Part shown: piece by piece, positions 4,812 through 7,196 of the stretch
How positions within the stretch are numbered: the first letter of the stretch is position 1
Layout: every line of letters begins with the position of its first letter
Origin: an uncultured Clostridium sp.
GTDB taxonomy: Bacteria; Bacillota; Clostridia; Lachnospirales; Anaerotignaceae
Reading direction: 5' to 3'
DNA: 7,196 nucleotides
Assembly (NCBI GenBank): GCA_947246775.1
Contig: CAMXTM010000097.1
Coordinates: 1 to 7,196 of the forward strand
Translations under genes and position numbers: made by a program
The notes under the pieces: generated by a model
Told to the model about the DNA's origin: nothing
The model's database searches: none
What the model saw: only the letters and a program-made list of their open reading frames with translations

Positions 4812-6768
4812 AATATTGCTTTTTGGCGGAACAACAGAGGGAAGAAAATTAACAGAATATTTGTCAAATACAAATGTTTTTGTAGATGTTTGTGTTGCTA
4901 CAGAATATGGACAGCAGTTGCTTCAAAAATCAGAAAATATTAATGTTATTTCTGGCAGAATGGACAAAGAGCAAATGACAGCAATGATGAAACAACAAAA
5001 ATATAAGTTCGTTATTGATGCAACACACCCCTATGCACTAGAAGTCACAGAAAATATCAAAAATGCTTGTGCTATAGAAAAGATACCCTATTATAGAGTA
5101 TTAAGAGAAAGCAGCAAAACCGAAAAGGGAATTTACTTTGATAGTATAGAGCAGGCAGTCTGTTATTTACAAAACACACAGGGCAATATTCTTGTTACAA
5201 CAGGAAGTAAACAGTTACAACAATTCACAGCACTAAAAGATTTTGCTCAAAGAGTATATGCTAGGGTTCTGCCCTCTGTAGAAGCAATTACACAGTGCCA
5301 AAACTATGGTTTAACAGCAAAACATATCATTTGTATGCAGGGACCTTTTTCAAAAGAAATCAATGTGGCACAAATGAAACACATCAATGCAAAGTATCTT
5401 GTTACAAAAGAATCAGGTAAAACAGGCGGATTTGAACAAAAAATAGACGCTGCAATAGAAGTTGGAGCAACAGTAATTGTAATAGGAAGAAAACAAGAAC
5501 AACAAGGATATTTTTATAATGAGCTAGTCAAAGAATTGCAAAAAGAATATGGTGTCAGTGCAAAAAGAGAAGTAACCCTTTTGGGAATTGGTGCAGGAAA
5601 AAATACCCTAACACAACAAGCACAACAATTCTTACAACAAGCAGATTGTATTATTGGCGCAAAACGTATGATAGAATCCTTGCAATCTTTTGAAAAAGAC
5701 AGCTTTATTTGTTATAAAAGTGATGAAATTGCTGCATTTATAAAACAAAATATACACTATAGTCATATTGTAGTAGCTTTTTCTGGCGATATTGGTTATT
5801 ATAGTGGTGCAAGGAATTTATATGATTTGATTGCAAATGATGTTACAGTTAAAACAGTAAGTGGTGTACCATCGATTTGCTATTTTATGGCAAAATTACA
5901 TACAAGCTGGGAAAATGCGAAATTAGTAAGCACTCATGCACAATATCAGTCTATGCTAGGTTATGTTTTACAATACCCAAAAACAATTGTGCTGTTGGGC
6001 AAAAAAACAGATGCAGCAAGGATATGTCAAGAAATTTGTGCTGTTGGGCTAAAAGATGTTAAAGTGGTCATTGGAGAAAATTTGAGCTATGATACAGAAA
6101 AAATAACGGAGGGTACAGCAGAACAATTTCAAAACATAGAGACAGAACCATTAGCAATCTTATATATCGAAAATAATGGTATTTTGCAAAAAATGCAAAA
6201 TTTAGGTATTGATGATGATAAATTTATACGGGATAGTGTCCCTATGACAAAAAGAGAAGTGCGTACCATAGCAATTAGTTATATGAATTTAAAGCAAAAT
6301 GATATTGTGTGGGATATAGGCGCAGGAACAGGTTCGGTTTCTGTAGAAATAGCGTTGCAATGCCCTTTTGGTATGGTGTATGCTGTAGAAAAAAAAGAAA
6401 AAGCAATTTCTCTTTTACAAAAAAATAAAGAAAAACATCACGTTTATAATATAAAAATCGTAGAGGGACAAGCTCCAGAAATATTACATACCTTACCTGC
6501 ACCAGATAAAATATTCATAGGGGGCAGCACTGGCACAACAAAACAAATCATGGAAATTACCTTGCAAAAAAATGACAATGTAGAAATTGTAGCAACAGCA
6601 GTAACATTGGAAACCATAGCAGATTTGCAAAATTGCTTTACTGCACTAGATATGGAATGGCAATGTACACAAGTAAGTATATCAAAAAGTGAAACAATGT
6701 CAAAATACCATATTATGAAAGCGCAAAATACGGTTTTTATCTATTTTGGGAGGAAAAAAAGAATATGA
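4801..6768 (+). CDS. cbiJ-cbiE-cbiT: CbiJ-CbiE-CbiT fusion: cobalt-precorrin-6A reductase / C5- and C15-methyltransferase
   Basis: One 655-residue frame carries three enzymes. Residues 1 to about 250 are CbiJ/CobK, the NADH/NADPH-dependent reductase of cobalt-precorrin-6A: LLFGGTTEGRKL (6-17), VIDATHPYA (71-79), LVTTGSKQL (131-139), VTKESGKTGGF (201-211). Residues about 256-455 are CbiE, the C5-methyltransferase of the tetrapyrrole methylase fold: VTLLGIGAG (258-266), VAFSGDIGYYSGA (325-337), VSGVPSICY (353-361). Residues about 472-648 are CbiT, which methylates C15 and removes the C12 acetate carboxyl: DSVPMTKREVR (478-488), the S-adenosylmethionine loop WDIGAGTGSVSVE (504-516), FIGGSTGT (572-579). 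CbiE-CbiT fusion mirrors CobL of the aerobic route; the added CbiJ places three consecutive activities on one chain. The linker at 246-257 is short. The ATG overlaps cbiH by 11 bases, with AGAGGA at 4788-4793 as ribosome binding site. No stop or frameshift breaks the frame. Confidence 0.95.
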   Translation: MKTKILLFGGTTEGRKLTEYLSNTNVFVDVCVATEYGQQLLQKSENINVISGRMDKEQMTAMMKQQKYKFVIDATHPYALEVTENIKNACAIEKIPYYRVLRESSKTEKGIYFDSIEQAVCYLQNTQGNILVTTGSKQLQQFTALKDFAQRVYARVLPSVEAITQCQNYGLTAKHIICMQGPFSKEINVAQMKHINAKYLVTKESGKTGGFEQKIDAAIEVGATVIVIGRKQEQQGYFYNELVKELQKEYGVSAKREVTLLGIGAGKNTLTQQAQQFLQQADCIIGAKRMIESLQSFEKDSFICYKSDEIAAFIKQNIHYSHIVVAFSGDIGYYSGARNLYDLIANDVTVKTVSGVPSICYFMAKLHTSWENAKLVSTHAQYQSMLGYVLQYPKTIVLLGKKTDAARICQEICAVGLKDVKVVIGENLSYDTEKITEGTAEQFQNIETEPLAILYIENNGILQKMQNLGIDDDKFIRDSVPMTKREVRTIAISYMNLKQNDIVWDIGAGTGSVSVEIALQCPFGMVYAVEKKEKAISLLQKNKEKHHVYNIKIVEGQAPEILHTLPAPDKIFIGGSTGTTKQIMEITLQKNDNVEIVATAVTLETIADLQNCFTALDMEWQCTQVSISKSETMSKYHIMKAQNTVFIYFGRKKRI

Positions 6769-7196
6769 ATGTGCCAAGAATCTTGTTTACTGCACCAGCA
6801 AGCAATATGGGAAAAACAACAGTTACTTGTGGTTTTTTAGCAATCCTGCGTAAAAAATATGATAATATTGTTTGCTTTAAATGTGGTCCGGATTATATTG
6901 ATACCCTTTTTCATAGTGATGTAATTGGTGTACCCTCCTACAATATAGATACTTTTTTGATGGGGGAACAGTATGCAAAAACGCTTTTTTGTCAAAATGC
7001 ATATCAAAAACAATTTGTGGTATTAGAGGGAGTTATGGGTTATTATGACGGCTTAGCTGGAGTCAGCACAAAGGCAAGCACTTACGACATAGCAAAATTG
7101 ACGCAAACACCAGTCATTTTAGTAATCAATGCAAAAGGTATGAGTGTATCTGTTGTAGCAATGATAAAAGGCTTTTTAGAGTATCAAAAAGACAGC
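6765..7196 (+). CDS. cbiA: Cobyrinate a,c-diamide synthase CbiA (3' partial)
   Basis: CbiA uses ATP and glutamine to amidate the a and c acetate side chains of cobyrinate (in the cobalt form), the first amidations after the ring is complete. The frame is open to the window edge and gives the first 144 residues; the family is usually about 450, so the C-terminal glutamine amidotransferase domain lies outside. The visible part is the ATP-binding synthetase domain: P-loop TAPASNMGKTTVTCG (9-23), FKCGPDYIDTLFH (38-50), NID (60-62) and LEGVMGYYDG (87-96), all typical of CbiA/CobB. The CGPDYID block favours CbiA over CobQ/CbiP, which amidates other side chains. The ATG overlaps the stop of the fusion gene as ATGA. 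GGGAGG at 6748-6753 lies eleven bases before it, slightly far for an ideal site. Confidence 0.94.
   Translation, partial: MNVPRILFTAPASNMGKTTVTCGFLAILRKKYDNIVCFKCGPDYIDTLFHSDVIGVPSYNIDTFLMGEQYAKTLFCQNAYQKQFVVLEGVMGYYDGLAGVSTKASTYDIAKLTQTPVILVINAKGMSVSVVAMIKGFLEYQKDS

Noticed and set aside
5877..6062. Open frame of 61 codons on the + strand in another frame of the fusion gene
   Set aside because: It is nested in the CbiE coding region with no convincing ribosome binding site, and the host frame has clear conserved motifs through the same bases.

Overview
The window is AT-rich DNA, with most genes near one third G+C and the first gene lower. It is densely packed and all genes lie on the + strand. 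The AGGAGG-type ribosome binding sites, AGA-rich arginine codons, one TTG start and the anaerobic form of the cobalamin pathway suggest a low-GC anaerobic Firmicute, probably a Clostridia member. This is inferred from composition and gene content; no marker gene is present to fix the taxon.

Layout. Positions 2-739 hold the 3' end of a gene for a DNA methyltransferase or restriction-modification protein, with a TaqI/Eco57I-type C-terminal recognition domain. Sixteen bases later (756-1169) comes a 137-residue protein I cannot name. Its stop overlaps the start of the next gene by ATGA. From 1166 to the right edge there is a run of anaerobic cobalamin (vitamin B12) genes in the order cbiD, cbiF, cbiG, cbiH, a single cbiJ-cbiE-cbiT fusion gene, and the first 144 codons of cbiA. 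Every junction is either an overlap (4, 4, 11 and 4 bases) or a 13-base gap carrying a ribosome binding site, so 756-7196 looks like one operon. No stretch over 16 bases lies between genes. I see no terminator, tRNA, rRNA, CRISPR array or insertion sequence.

How the genes work together. The enzymes cover the middle of corrin ring construction with cobalt already inserted: CbiH (C17 methylation and ring contraction), CbiF (C11 methylation), CbiG (opening of the delta-lactone and loss of the C20 carbon as acetaldehyde), CbiD (C1 methylation), CbiJ (reduction), CbiE (C5 methylation), CbiT (C15 methylation and decarboxylation of the C12 acetate), then CbiA (amidation of the a and c side chains). 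Gene order does not follow reaction order. CbiL, CbiC and a cobalt chelatase are not in the window and would have to be encoded elsewhere, perhaps just downstream.

The pathway itself is well known. The points worth a second look are the three-enzyme fusion, the unnamed protein coupled to cbiD, the lack of a visible cobalamin riboswitch at the left end of the operon, and the tight abutment to a restriction-modification gene. I found no sign of a wholly new system.
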